Below, piece after piece: positions 27,617-35,557 of a DNA stretch of 64,000 nt (its first letter is position 1; every line of letters begins with the position of its first letter). Origin of the DNA: Rosistilla ulvae (GTDB lineage: Bacteria; Planctomycetota; Planctomycetia; Pirellulales; Pirellulaceae); NCBI RefSeq assembly GCF_007741475.1, contig NZ_CP036261.1, forward strand, positions 1,674,001 to 1,738,000, written 5' to 3'. The notes beneath the pieces were generated by a model, which did not search any database, had not been told where the DNA came from, and was given only the letters and a program-made list of their open reading frames with translations. The position numbers and the translations under genes were made by a program.

Positions 27617-28954
27617 CTACCACTCAATCTTCGCTTGAGGCAATTCCTGCTTCAACGCTTCGACGGTGCTCTTTTCAATGACATAGGTACGGGTGATGAA
27701 CAGCCGTTTAAGTTTCTTCAATCCGTACAACTTCGGCATGCCTTCATCGGTGACGCCTGTCCCCCCAAGGTGCAGCAGCTCCAGATTGGTCATCGTGGCG
27801 ATCGTGTCGAGGCAATCGTCGCTGATCGCGTCGCCGAGGTTATCGAGATTCAATTGCTTCAACTGGGTCATCCCCTTCAGCTGAGCGATCCCCTCTTCGG
27901 TCGCTTCGGTGTTCCAGAGGTTCAGGTTTTCCAGATTGGGCAGCTTGGCCAAGTGTTCGAAGACGGCGTCCTGGACCGGCGATTCGCTGAGGTCGAGATC
28001 TCGCAGGGCTTTCATGTCAGCAAATGCCGCGGCGTTTTCACCGCGGATGCTCGTCTCGCGAGCCCGCACCTTTTGCAGCTTCGGCAGTTGAGCCAACAGC
28101 GGGATCACTTCGTCGTCGACTTTGCTAGCGCCGTACAAGTTGATTTCTTTGAGCTCTTTCAGTCCGACCAAGTGCTTGATCCCCTCGGGGCCAACGCGGC
28201 AATATTGCAGGCCCAGGGCGACGAGGTTGTTGAGGCCGGTGAGCTGAGCCAATCCGCTGTCGTCGACTGCGTTGGGCAGGCGGACGTTTCGCATCTTGGT
28301 CAATTTGCCAACCGAAGTCGCACATTCGTTGGTCAGCAGCGAGCACTCGAGCAGATCCAGCAGCTCCAATTGCTTGGCGGCTTCCAGCGACTTGATTCCC
28401 GCGTCGGTGACCTTCGTGCGGGCGATCCGGATCTGGCGGATCGTATCGCAGCCGGCAAGAGTCTTCAGCGATTCGTCGGTGATCTCGCTCTTGATCAGAT
28501 CGACATCGGCCAGTTTGGGGAGCGTGACCAGGACCGCGACCGCTTCGTCGCCGACTTGCGTGCAGTTATCGAAACCGATGACCTTCAGTTCCGGATGCGC
28601 TTTCAGTTTTTCGACAGCTTCCAGCGTCACGCCGGGGCCGCGGGCGAGGATCTTCTGCAGCTTGGGCAATCCGGCGACCCAGGCGAATTCGTCCGCTTGG
28701 TCTTCGGCAGCGTCGGGGAACAGGCCGCGAAGATCGAGTTCGACGATGTTCTCGCCCTTCTTCTTCACGGTGACTCCGCCAGCCGCTTCGATCGCGGCGA
28801 CGACTTCCGCATCGTCGGGCGTCGGTTCGGCAGCTGCCGCAGGGGCGGGGGCCTCGGCCGGTTCATTATTAGGTTGGGCAACCTCCTGCTTTTTGCAACC
28901 TGAGAGCAGCAATAGCGTCAGCAGCAGGGTGGGGATGGTTCGGACAAAGGTCAT
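27617..28954 (-). CDS. Leucine-rich-repeat lipoprotein
   Basis: 445 residues. A lipoprotein signal peptide ends in LLSGC (C20), so the mature protein is lipid-anchored to a membrane. After a short Ala/Pro/Glu linker, about a dozen ~24-residue leucine-rich repeats follow, of the type LPKLADVDLIKSEITDESL and LKQLNLDNLGDAISDDCL. The function is probably protein-protein interaction; no enzymatic motif is seen. It precedes recQ with a 3-bp gap, an odd pairing of an envelope protein with a DNA helicase that may simply share a promoter. Confidence 0.9.
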   Translation of the reverse strand: MTFVRTIPTLLLTLLLLSGCKKQEVAQPNNEPAEAPAPAAAAEPTPDDAEVVAAIEAAGGVTVKKKGENIVELDLRGLFPDAAEDQADEFAWVAGLPKLQKILARGPGVTLEAVEKLKAHPELKVIGFDNCTQVGDEAVAVLVTLPKLADVDLIKSEITDESLKTLAGCDTIRQIRIARTKVTDAGIKSLEAAKQLELLDLLECSLLTNECATSVGKLTKMRNVRLPNAVDDSGLAQLTGLNNLVALGLQYCRVGPEGIKHLVGLKELKEINLYGASKVDDEVIPLLAQLPKLQKVRARETSIRGENAAAFADMKALRDLDLSESPVQDAVFEHLAKLPNLENLNLWNTEATEEGIAQLKGMTQLKQLNLDNLGDAISDDCLDTIATMTNLELLHLGGTGVTDEGMPKLYGLKKLKRLFITRTYVIEKSTVEALKQELPQAKIEW

Positions 28955-29164
28955 CGGTGTTGTAAATCCTTATATCGAATCGCGTTCTGCGGCTCCTGGC
29001 GAGCAGCGCCAGGGGAATTTTTTGCTGGAAATCGCCCGACAATCGCGAGCGGATGGTTTCGCCTAGTATCGCAATGTCAGGGTTCAATTTAGCATGACAA
29101 ACTAGCCTAAGCAGGGCAGCCCTGCAAATAGGTATCCCAATCGCTCCAAGGATGAAAGCTTGCC

Positions 29165-29908
29165 ATGAAATCGGTATCCGTTGCCCTTCTGCCGTCGTTG
29201 ATCCAACGCGAATCGCTAGCCGATTGCACCGCGGTGGTGATCGACGTGCTGCGAGCCACTTCGGTGATCGCAACCGCCTTGGGCAATGGAGCGGCGGGCG
29301 TGATCGCTTGCGAATCGATCGATCAGGCCCATCACCAGGCCGCTGCCTTGACGGGGGCTTATAAGTTGTGTGGCGAGCGCGGGGGGCTGCCGATCGAGGG
29401 CTTCGATCTGGGGAATTCCCCGGCGGAATATCCTCGTGAGGTGATCGCCGACAAGACGGTTGTGATGACGACGACCAACGGGACGCGAGCCCTTGCGGCT
29501 GTCGAAACTGCAGCCGATGTGTTGACCGCTTCGTTTTTGAATCTGTCGGCGGCGAGCGATTATTGTTCGCAATCGGCCGATGTGCTGTTGGTTTGCGCGG
29601 GGACCGATGGCCAGATCAGTGGCGAGGATGTGTTGTTGGCCGGTGCGATCGCCAAGCGGTTGATCGGCGGGCACGGCTTCGAAACGACCGACGATTCGGC
29701 GTTGTTGGCGATCGCGGCATGGGAGGCTGCCGAACCGGTAGCCGCCGATCCAGCGCAGCTCGCGGAATTCCTGGCGTTATCCAAAGGGGGCCGCAATCTG
29801 CAACGGATCGGATTTGCCGACGATTTGCAGCGCGTCGCTCGGATCGACTCGCAGCACCACGTTCCGCGCCGCGTGTCGCGCAATCCGTGTATCTTGCGCT
29901 GCGAATAA
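29165..29908 (+). CDS. comB: 2-phosphosulfolactate phosphatase ComB
   Basis: Hydrolyses 2-phospho-3-sulfolactate to 3-sulfolactate, the second step of one archaeal coenzyme M route. The 247-residue product shows the family blocks VVIDVLRATSVIATAL, ERGGLPIEGFDLGNSPAEY, TTTNGTRAL, LVCAGTDGQISGEDVLLAGAI and the C-terminal ADDLQRVARID. The length is typical. No comA or comC is in the window. ComB homologues occur in several bacteria that do not make coenzyme M, so the real substrate is uncertain. Convergent with the ABC ATPase gene. Confidence 0.9.
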   Translation: MKSVSVALLPSLIQRESLADCTAVVIDVLRATSVIATALGNGAAGVIACESIDQAHHQAAALTGAYKLCGERGGLPIEGFDLGNSPAEYPREVIADKTVVMTTTNGTRALAAVETAADVLTASFLNLSAASDYCSQSADVLLVCAGTDGQISGEDVLLAGAIAKRLIGGHGFETTDDSALLAIAAWEAAEPVAADPAQLAEFLALSKGGRNLQRIGFADDLQRVARIDSQHHVPRRVSRNPCILRCE

Positions 29909-29982
29909 CCGATGGCGCGATGTCGATCAGGCGATCGCGTCGCGGACTTCGTTCCGATCCCTGTGCGGCACGACGCCGTTGG

Positions 29983-30921
29983 TTACATCCGGACCGCGGT
30001 CCCTTTGGTCAATGCCATGAAGGCCGATTCGAGGTTCAGTTCCTCTTCGCGGAACTGGCGGACGCGGATTCCCGATTGGATCAACAACGCCGGCAGGTCG
30101 CTGTAGTCTTCGACGTCGCGGTTCAGGATCACGCGGATCTCGGAATCGCCAACTTCCACGCCGCGAACCTTGGGATGTCCTTCCAGTAGGTCGGACATCT
30201 TCGAGAGGTCGACGATCTCGGCCGGTTGGACGACCAGCACGTTGTATTCACGCACCTGTCGCATCACGTCGTTGACCGTCGCGTTGACTTCGAGAACGCC
30301 CCGGTCGATGATCCCAACTTTGTTGCAGATGTCAGCCAATTCCGGCAGGATGTGGCTGCTGACGATGATCGTCTTGCCCATCTGGCCGAGCTTGCGCAAC
30401 AGGTTCCGCATCTCGATCCGAGCCCGCGGGTCGAGCCCCGACAGCGGTTCGTCTAACAACAGGACTTGCGGGTCGTGCAGCAACGTGCGAGCCAACCCCA
30501 GTCGCTGCGTCTGTCCGCGGCTGAGCGTGTTCGCATACGCGTCGCGTTTGAAATCGAGGTCGACGATCTCCAGCATTTCGTCGCAGCGTTTGCGTCGGGC
30601 GGGGCCGTTGATGCGATACGCCGCGGCGAAGAACTCCAGATATTCGATCACCGTCATGTCGTCGTACACGCCGAAGAAATCGGGCATGTAACCGACAAGC
30701 CGCCGGATCTCTTTGGGGTTCAATTGGACCGCGTGTCCGCAGACATACGCCTCGCCCCAACTGGGCTCCAACAACGTTGCAATGATCCGCATCGTCGTCG
30801 TCTTGCCGGCACCGTTGGGGCCGATGAAGCCAAACAGGTCTCCCTCGCCGAGGTCGAGGTTGATGTCCTTGATGGCGAACATGTCGCCATATTTTTTTGA
30901 CAATCCAGAAGTTCTAATCAC
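29983..30921 (-). CDS. ABC transporter ATP-binding protein
   Basis: 312-residue ATPase: Walker A GPNGAGKT (34-41), signature LSRGQ (133-137), Walker B LLLDEP (154-159) and H-loop SSHILPEL. The C-terminal ~80 residues form the accessory domain typical of CcmA/NatA-like exporters. The start is GTG (30919-30921) with AGGA upstream. It is the last gene of a minus-strand group, 99 bp after the large membrane protein gene. No classical permease is adjacent, so the membrane protein may take that place or the permease is elsewhere. Confidence 0.93.
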   Translation of the reverse strand: MIRTSGLSKKYGDMFAIKDINLDLGEGDLFGFIGPNGAGKTTTMRIIATLLEPSWGEAYVCGHAVQLNPKEIRRLVGYMPDFFGVYDDMTVIEYLEFFAAAYRINGPARRKRCDEMLEIVDLDFKRDAYANTLSRGQTQRLGLARTLLHDPQVLLLDEPLSGLDPRARIEMRNLLRKLGQMGKTIIVSSHILPELADICNKVGIIDRGVLEVNATVNDVMRQVREYNVLVVQPAEIVDLSKMSDLLEGHPKVRGVEVGDSEIRVILNRDVEDYSDLPALLIQSGIRVRQFREEELNLESAFMALTKGTAVRM

Positions 30922-31020
30922 GGTGAAAGTCCTGGCTTACGTTTGCGGGGTGCTAAATCAACAGCCCGGTCAACGTGGAACGGCTGCGGACGAATTGTTG
31001 GAGTCTATTGGTTGGCGATG

Positions 31021-33156
31021 TCAGCGGCCGCTATCGACCGGCAACAGAATCCGAGCGAACGATAACACGGTTCCGTTTTTCGCCGTCTGCTGTTCCCCTG
31101 CCAACTGAATCACCGGCTCGTCGACTCGCCCCATCAGGATCGCGTGATCGGTCGCCAGCACATGGCTGAGGTCCAGGTGGTTGATGATCCGGTTGCTCAG
31201 TTCGGTATATTTCGGGCCCCCCGCGGTGTCGTGGAACATCGCGATCTCCAGTATGCGATCCATGTCACCCTGCATCTCGGGATTCCAAGGTTCGGTCGCC
31301 GTGGAGGCTTTGTCGACGCTACGACGGGTCAAACGCCACTTCAGATTTTTCGACGTCAGCGTGCTCACTTGAGCAATCCGTTTGCCAGCGGTGAAACGGG
31401 TCGGCAACAGATAAGCCCAGCCGCGATAGACCAACACGCCGTCCATCAGGTCGACGTCCAGCGGATTCGAAACGCTACCGCTTAACAGGTCGGTCCCGGG
31501 ACGTTTTTTCAGTGAACTGTCAGCCGCTCTGTTCGGTTCAAATTGCCACCACGCAGCCAGTCCTTTGGTCGCGGCGGTCGCCAACGGCAAACCGATGGCG
31601 ACGGTCGATAGGCTCGCGTCGCTGTTCACCCGGCCGTCGATCGCATACTCGGGCATCTGGCGATCGCGTCCAATCGCCGACAAGCCACCAAACTCTTGGC
31701 CATTAACGCCCCACCATCCAAGGATCGGTTGCTGCGAATCGGAGTTGGCGAAACCAGCGTCGATCGAGTAGTGGAGATCGTTCCGCCCGGCAGTACCGCT
31801 CAGATACTGTGTCCACGCAAATCCGCGTCCCAGATTACTGCTCGGGTCGATGTCGACGATCGAAAACTGATTGACGACAGGTTGCGGTGGCGTGGCGATC
31901 GTTGTCCCGTAGAAGGCGAGTCCGGCAAACACGATGACGGCCATTGGAAACGTGATCCAACCCAGCAACGGACGCCCAAACCACCGATTCACGATCCAGT
32001 AGTCCAGCGGTCCGATCAGGCCCAGATAGAGCACAAAAAAACCGGCTAGCCATTTGAACGGCAACACCCAGTGCGAATCGAATTGATCGATCGTGCGGCG
32101 GATCTGTCCGACCAAGTCGGTGTAGCCCGCGTCGCGAGTATGACGTTGTGAATTGTTGTTGGGACGTATCGAAAGCGTGTTGGGAAGGAGTCGTTCCAGC
32201 AGGCTCTGGCGATCGGTCCACGATGCAAAGGGCTCTTGATCCAAGTCCGCAGCCAAAACCAACACGCGACCGAATCCGACGAGATACTCTTTGGCGATCG
32301 GAACGGTTTGACGATCGAGCGTTCGACCGGTTAGCAGCGTCCGCCCTCCCGAAGTTGGCAGTCGCAGACCAGTGAATGCTTTTAAAGGGGTCTGCGTCGT
32401 GGTAAAGGATTCGATAGCGCGAGGGTCGATGTCGACAACCTCTTCATCGATCTCCAGACCAAGCGATTCGCGGATCCACGAACCGGGGGCGACCGCCCCT
32501 TTGGATTGTCCGCCCAAGGTCAGAAGCATCCGGCCACCGCGACGAACCCAATCGGCGAGCGCTTGTTTTTGCGAATCTTCCAACGTGTTGACGATCGCCG
32601 CGTGCGATCCAGGCAATACGATCAGGTCGACGCCGTTGTACGCGATCCAATGATGTGGCAACGGTTGGCTGTCGGCGATCAACGAAACGACAGGGAAATG
32701 GCGGCGGCCTTGTTGATCGCTGGCCGATTGGATTCCGATCGCATCGCCAATCGCCAAAATCCATTCCTTTTCAAACGGAATCGGTGTGGGAGCGTCGATG
32801 GGCGTCGTCGTGCTTGAGCCCGACGTATCGGTCAACGAAACTTGCAGGCGATCCTGGCTTCGCCCCAGCTGAAAATAGCATCGCAGGCCGCCTTCGCTGG
32901 CGACCGGTTGGGTGTAATTCACACCGACGCCATCGCCATCGGTGCTGGAGACGACGACGCTTTCGGCCGCTCCTTCTTGTCCCGTTTCAATCCGGCATTC
33001 GGCCCACATTCCCACTCGGCCACGACCATCGATCCCGGCTGTCGCCGTGAATTCTGCCGCGCCGGCGGGGCCAACGGAGGCCAGCAGCAACGCCAACGCA
33101 ACCAACAACGGCAGCGAAAGCCAAACAGATGGATTGCGTGTTGTCCTGGCGATCAC
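31021..33156 (-). CDS. Large membrane protein linked to the ABC ATPase
   Basis: Not assigned to a named family. 711 residues. An N-terminal signal/TM (VWLSLPLLVALALLLASVGPAGA) leads to a long extracytoplasmic part. This includes a GATase-like segment (LIVLPGSHAAIVNTL, ADWVRRGGRMLLTLGG) similar in style to GldG/DUF4350-type transporter partners. Two TM helices follow (FKWLAGFFVLYLGLIGPLDY; WITFPMAVIVFAGLAFYG), then another beta-rich region. The start is GTG 33154-33156, in a GTGA overlap with the MazG-like gene: translational coupling. The context suggests an accessory or permease component for the downstream ATPase. Confidence 0.85.
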   Translation of the reverse strand: MIARTTRNPSVWLSLPLLVALALLLASVGPAGAAEFTATAGIDGRGRVGMWAECRIETGQEGAAESVVVSSTDGDGVGVNYTQPVASEGGLRCYFQLGRSQDRLQVSLTDTSGSSTTTPIDAPTPIPFEKEWILAIGDAIGIQSASDQQGRRHFPVVSLIADSQPLPHHWIAYNGVDLIVLPGSHAAIVNTLEDSQKQALADWVRRGGRMLLTLGGQSKGAVAPGSWIRESLGLEIDEEVVDIDPRAIESFTTTQTPLKAFTGLRLPTSGGRTLLTGRTLDRQTVPIAKEYLVGFGRVLVLAADLDQEPFASWTDRQSLLERLLPNTLSIRPNNNSQRHTRDAGYTDLVGQIRRTIDQFDSHWVLPFKWLAGFFVLYLGLIGPLDYWIVNRWFGRPLLGWITFPMAVIVFAGLAFYGTTIATPPQPVVNQFSIVDIDPSSNLGRGFAWTQYLSGTAGRNDLHYSIDAGFANSDSQQPILGWWGVNGQEFGGLSAIGRDRQMPEYAIDGRVNSDASLSTVAIGLPLATAATKGLAAWWQFEPNRAADSSLKKRPGTDLLSGSVSNPLDVDLMDGVLVYRGWAYLLPTRFTAGKRIAQVSTLTSKNLKWRLTRRSVDKASTATEPWNPEMQGDMDRILEIAMFHDTAGGPKYTELSNRIINHLDLSHVLATDHAILMGRVDEPVIQLAGEQQTAKNGTVLSFARILLPVDSGR

Positions 33157-33473
33157 GGTTTCTCTTCGTTCGGGCAGATGCAAACCAAGCGACTGCACCC
33201 AGGACAGCCGCTGCCATATTTTTCGCTGATCGCTTTGGATAGATCGATGTCGGCGACGTTGGCGATCGTCGCCAACCAAGCCAGCACGTCGGCGAACTCC
33301 GCCGCTAGGTTCTCGCGGTCGTCGCCTCGCAACGCCGCCGCCAGTTCGCCAATCTCTTCCATCAACCACATGAAGGTGCCGTCGACCCCGCGGACGACAT
33401 CCTTCTCGTAATACATCGCCTTGATCTTCTGCTGAAAATCGGTGAGCGAGATCTCGGGTTTTGGTTCATTCAT
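33153..33473 (-). CDS. MazG-like nucleotide pyrophosphohydrolase
   Basis: 106-residue all-alpha NTP pyrophosphatase of the MazG superfamily. The metal-binding EExxE and ExxD are visible as EEIGELAAAL and EFADVLAWLATIAN. The C-terminus adds a short Cys-rich tail (GCPGCSRLVCIC) that may bind metal. ATG 33471-33473 was preferred to a TTG one codon upstream. Its stop overlaps the GTG start of the membrane protein (GTGA), so the housecleaning-type enzyme is co-translated with a transporter component. Confidence 0.88.
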   Translation of the reverse strand: MNEPKPEISLTDFQQKIKAMYYEKDVVRGVDGTFMWLMEEIGELAAALRGDDRENLAAEFADVLAWLATIANVADIDLSKAISEKYGSGCPGCSRLVCICPNEEKP

Positions 33474-33540
33474 CAAGTCGATTCCAATACATACAGAGGG
33501 GCTAAAATTGTAACCGCCCTGCGATCGAAGGATAGGCTGT

Positions 33541-33653
33541 CTTCATTTACGCAGCTGACGCCGGAAAAGGTTCAATTGCGGCGGATGAGCGGAGTCTCTG
33601 TTTGGCGGCGTAATCTCTTCGTTTACGCAGCTGGCGACGAAAAAGGTTCAGTT
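33541..33653. repeat. 37-bp direct repeat, two copies
   Basis: Copy 1 at 33541-33577 and copy 2 at 33617-33653 share CTTC.TTTACGCAGCTG, CG.CG.AAAAGGTTCA and TT, differing at about five positions, with a 76-base period. Copy 2 abuts the stop of the NPCBM gene. Each contains the CAGCTG palindrome. No coding function is evident. Confidence 0.7.
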
Positions 33654-34891
33654 CAGTCGAGCAAAAAACGGGCGTCGGCCCAAACCGCGTGGTCCCCGCT
33701 GCTGCCATCTCCCGCGTCGCGGACCATTAGCACGATCAGCTTTGAATCGCGAACATTAATATCTAGCGAAATCGCGGCGTCGCCGGGCCGCAGCGTGGGC
33801 GACGTGAACTGCGTCCGAACCGCTTTGGTTGCGTCGGTCGTCAAAACCTGGAAGACCACGCTCCCGGTAGCCGTCGACTGGTCGTCACCCGTCGCCATTC
33901 CAACCGTCGCTTGAAACCGAGTCGCGCCGGGTGGGATGCGGTACGCTGCTTGAGCGTTTGCGTGCATCGATAGGCCATGTCGGTAGCGGTATCCGGCGAT
34001 GCTCAGCGGTTCGCCGCGAAGTCCGCTGTCGGTGGCCAGAGGCCATTGTAATTCGGAGAGAGAGGCTTGCTGCTTGAATGCCAGAGCAGGCTGCTGGCTG
34101 AGCCAGTGCGTTGCGTCACGAACTGGCTGGATCGATTGCACCGCGGCGGAAAATTGATCCCAGTCGCCAGCAAACGCCAGGCTTTCTCCGCTGGCTAGTT
34201 CCAGTTCGATCGCGCCGTCGGTTCGCTGGATCGATCGGATCGCCAATCGCGTGCCATCGTCCAGCCCGAACCAAAAGCCTGATTTGGCGGGGCGGATCGG
34301 GTGCAACAGCGGACTCAATACGATGCCGCGGAGTGTCGATGCAGCGATCGCGTCGGTCCGTTCGCCGCGACGCAGCTTCCACGTCGCACCAAATGCCAAC
34401 GGTGCGTCGGCGATCGTCGGCGGAAACTGCAGCACGCCGGCGATCTCGTCTCCGGAAACGTTCAGCAAACGATCGTCTCCGCCGTCGGCTTCGGCAATCG
34501 TCTCGAAAATAGAGGCCCGCGCGAGCGGTTGCGTCGGCAATTGCAACGCGATCGCGCGAACGTTTGTCAACGACAGCGTCGTTCGGAAGTAACGCCCGGC
34601 GATGGCGACCTGGTCCTTTGCAATCCGTTCGATTCGGCCGACGACCCACGATCCATCGACCATCATCAGCCCTGACGCAAAATCGGCGATCGGTTCGTGG
34701 CCATATCGGATCAATTGATCGGCAGCGACCACCAACGGTTGGTTCTTGTCGTCGAGAAAGGTCAGCTGGTCGGGCGACTCGAAATCGGAAAAGGTCGCCG
34801 CAACGAGACCGCTGTTCAGCAGTAGATCTTCTGCCGGAACGATGTCCGCCAGTGAAATAGCCATGCAAAATGCAAGGACGCAGCGATGCAT
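33653..34891 (-). CDS. Secreted NPCBM/NEW2-domain protein
   Basis: 412 residues with an N-terminal signal peptide (MHRCVLAFCMAISLADIVPA). Two-thirds is beta-rich sequence without a named domain. The last ~130 residues form an NPCBM (carbohydrate-binding) module: SIAGYRYRHGLSMHANAQAAY, IPPGATRFQATVGM, VVFQVLTTD and DSKLIVLMVRDAGDGSSGDH. NPCBM domains bind glycans and usually sit on exported carbohydrate-active proteins. It lies upstream of the MazG operon with ~180 bp of repeat-bearing sequence between, and is probably monocistronic. Confidence 0.9.
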   Translation of the reverse strand: MHRCVLAFCMAISLADIVPAEDLLLNSGLVAATFSDFESPDQLTFLDDKNQPLVVAADQLIRYGHEPIADFASGLMMVDGSWVVGRIERIAKDQVAIAGRYFRTTLSLTNVRAIALQLPTQPLARASIFETIAEADGGDDRLLNVSGDEIAGVLQFPPTIADAPLAFGATWKLRRGERTDAIAASTLRGIVLSPLLHPIRPAKSGFWFGLDDGTRLAIRSIQRTDGAIELELASGESLAFAGDWDQFSAAVQSIQPVRDATHWLSQQPALAFKQQASLSELQWPLATDSGLRGEPLSIAGYRYRHGLSMHANAQAAYRIPPGATRFQATVGMATGDDQSTATGSVVFQVLTTDATKAVRTQFTSPTLRPGDAAISLDINVRDSKLIVLMVRDAGDGSSGDHAVWADARFLLD

Positions 34892-35012
34892 GAGGAGCCT
34901 TTGAGTGAATCGAGTCGAAATGAGTCCTCTAGTTTAGCCGCATGGGCAACATCTCGCGCGGTGACAGACTACGTAGTCAGCTATGGGGCTGAAACGCAGA
35001 GTCGGCTGGGTG

Positions 35013-35199
35013 CCACTGGCTTTGCCAGTACGTTTGGTAATCGAAGTGGCAAGGACTGGCAGCACCAACATCAATCTCCAAATACCTTCTGAGGTGTAGG
35101 CTGGCCCTTTTCGAAAGCCACCGATACCCATTGCCACTGGGGGCCGAATGCATCGGGTAATCGTTGGACGTTTGTCGGGGAACACTGGCAGAGCCAGTG
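35013..35199. repeat. Hairpin-bounded ~186-bp element, copy A
   Basis: It begins with the palindrome CCACTGGCTTTGCCAGT (35013-35029) and ends with CACTGGCAGAGCCAGTG (35183-35199). Between them is sequence shared with copy B (ATCGAAGTGGCAAGG, GGCAGCACCAACA, TACCCATTGCCACTGGGGGC, ATCGTTGGACGTTTG). It looks like a non-autonomous palindromic intergenic element. Confidence 0.7.
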
Positions 35200-35266
35200 G
35201 CACACTAGGAACAACATGTCATCAGCCAATGGCACACTATAGGAACAACATGTCGTCAGCCAATGG

Positions 35267-35314
35267 CACTCAGTTGTTGTTCGTTACCGTTGGAAGATCG
35301 GCAGCAGGCTGCGG
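35267..35314. pseudogene. Duplicated 3' end of the toroid gene
   Basis: These 48 bases are identical to 35541-35588, which contain the last ~10 codons, the stop and 17 downstream bases of the toroid-protein gene (minus strand). The copy is a detached gene tail created by the local tandem duplication. Confidence 0.8.
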
Positions 35315-35322
35315 CTGGGTGG

Positions 35323-35507
35323 CACTGGCTTTGCCAGTGCGTTTGTGATCGAAGTGGCAAGGCTGGCAGCACCAACAACGATTTCCTGAAACCCTTTGAG
35401 GTGCACGGCCTGCCCTTTTCGATAGCTTCGGATACCCATTGCCACTGGGGGCCGAATGCTTCGGGGAATCGTTGGACGTTTGCCGGGGAACACTGGCAGA
35501 GCCAGTG
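35323..35507. repeat. Hairpin-bounded ~186-bp element, copy B
   Basis: Second copy, 185 bases, from CACTGGCTTTGCCAGTG (35323-35339) to CACTGGCAGAGCCAGTG (35491-35507). Both terminal palindromes are perfect 7-bp stems with 3-base loops. It has the same order and spacing as copy A with scattered substitutions. Confidence 0.7.
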
Positions 35508-35557
35508 GCACACTAGGAACAACATGTCATTAGCCAGTGGCACTCAGTTGTTGTTCG

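Larger units (their letters stand above)
34892..35557. other. Gene-free region filled by repeated hairpin elements
   Basis: 666 bases with no credible gene. Most of it is an imperfect tandem duplication (roughly 35001-35310 and 35312-35590) of a unit containing a hairpin-bounded element and a copy of the 3' end of the neighbouring toroid gene. Between the copies is a further short duplication of AGGAACAACATGTC..CAGCCA.TGGCAC. Confidence 0.7.

Noticed and set aside
25103-28903. Very long open frame on the plus strand opposite recQ and the LRR lipoprotein gene (over 1200 codons)
   Set aside because: It is antisense to two clear genes, spans their boundary, contains no known motif and is Asp/Arg/Gln-biased as expected from the codon use of the opposite strand.
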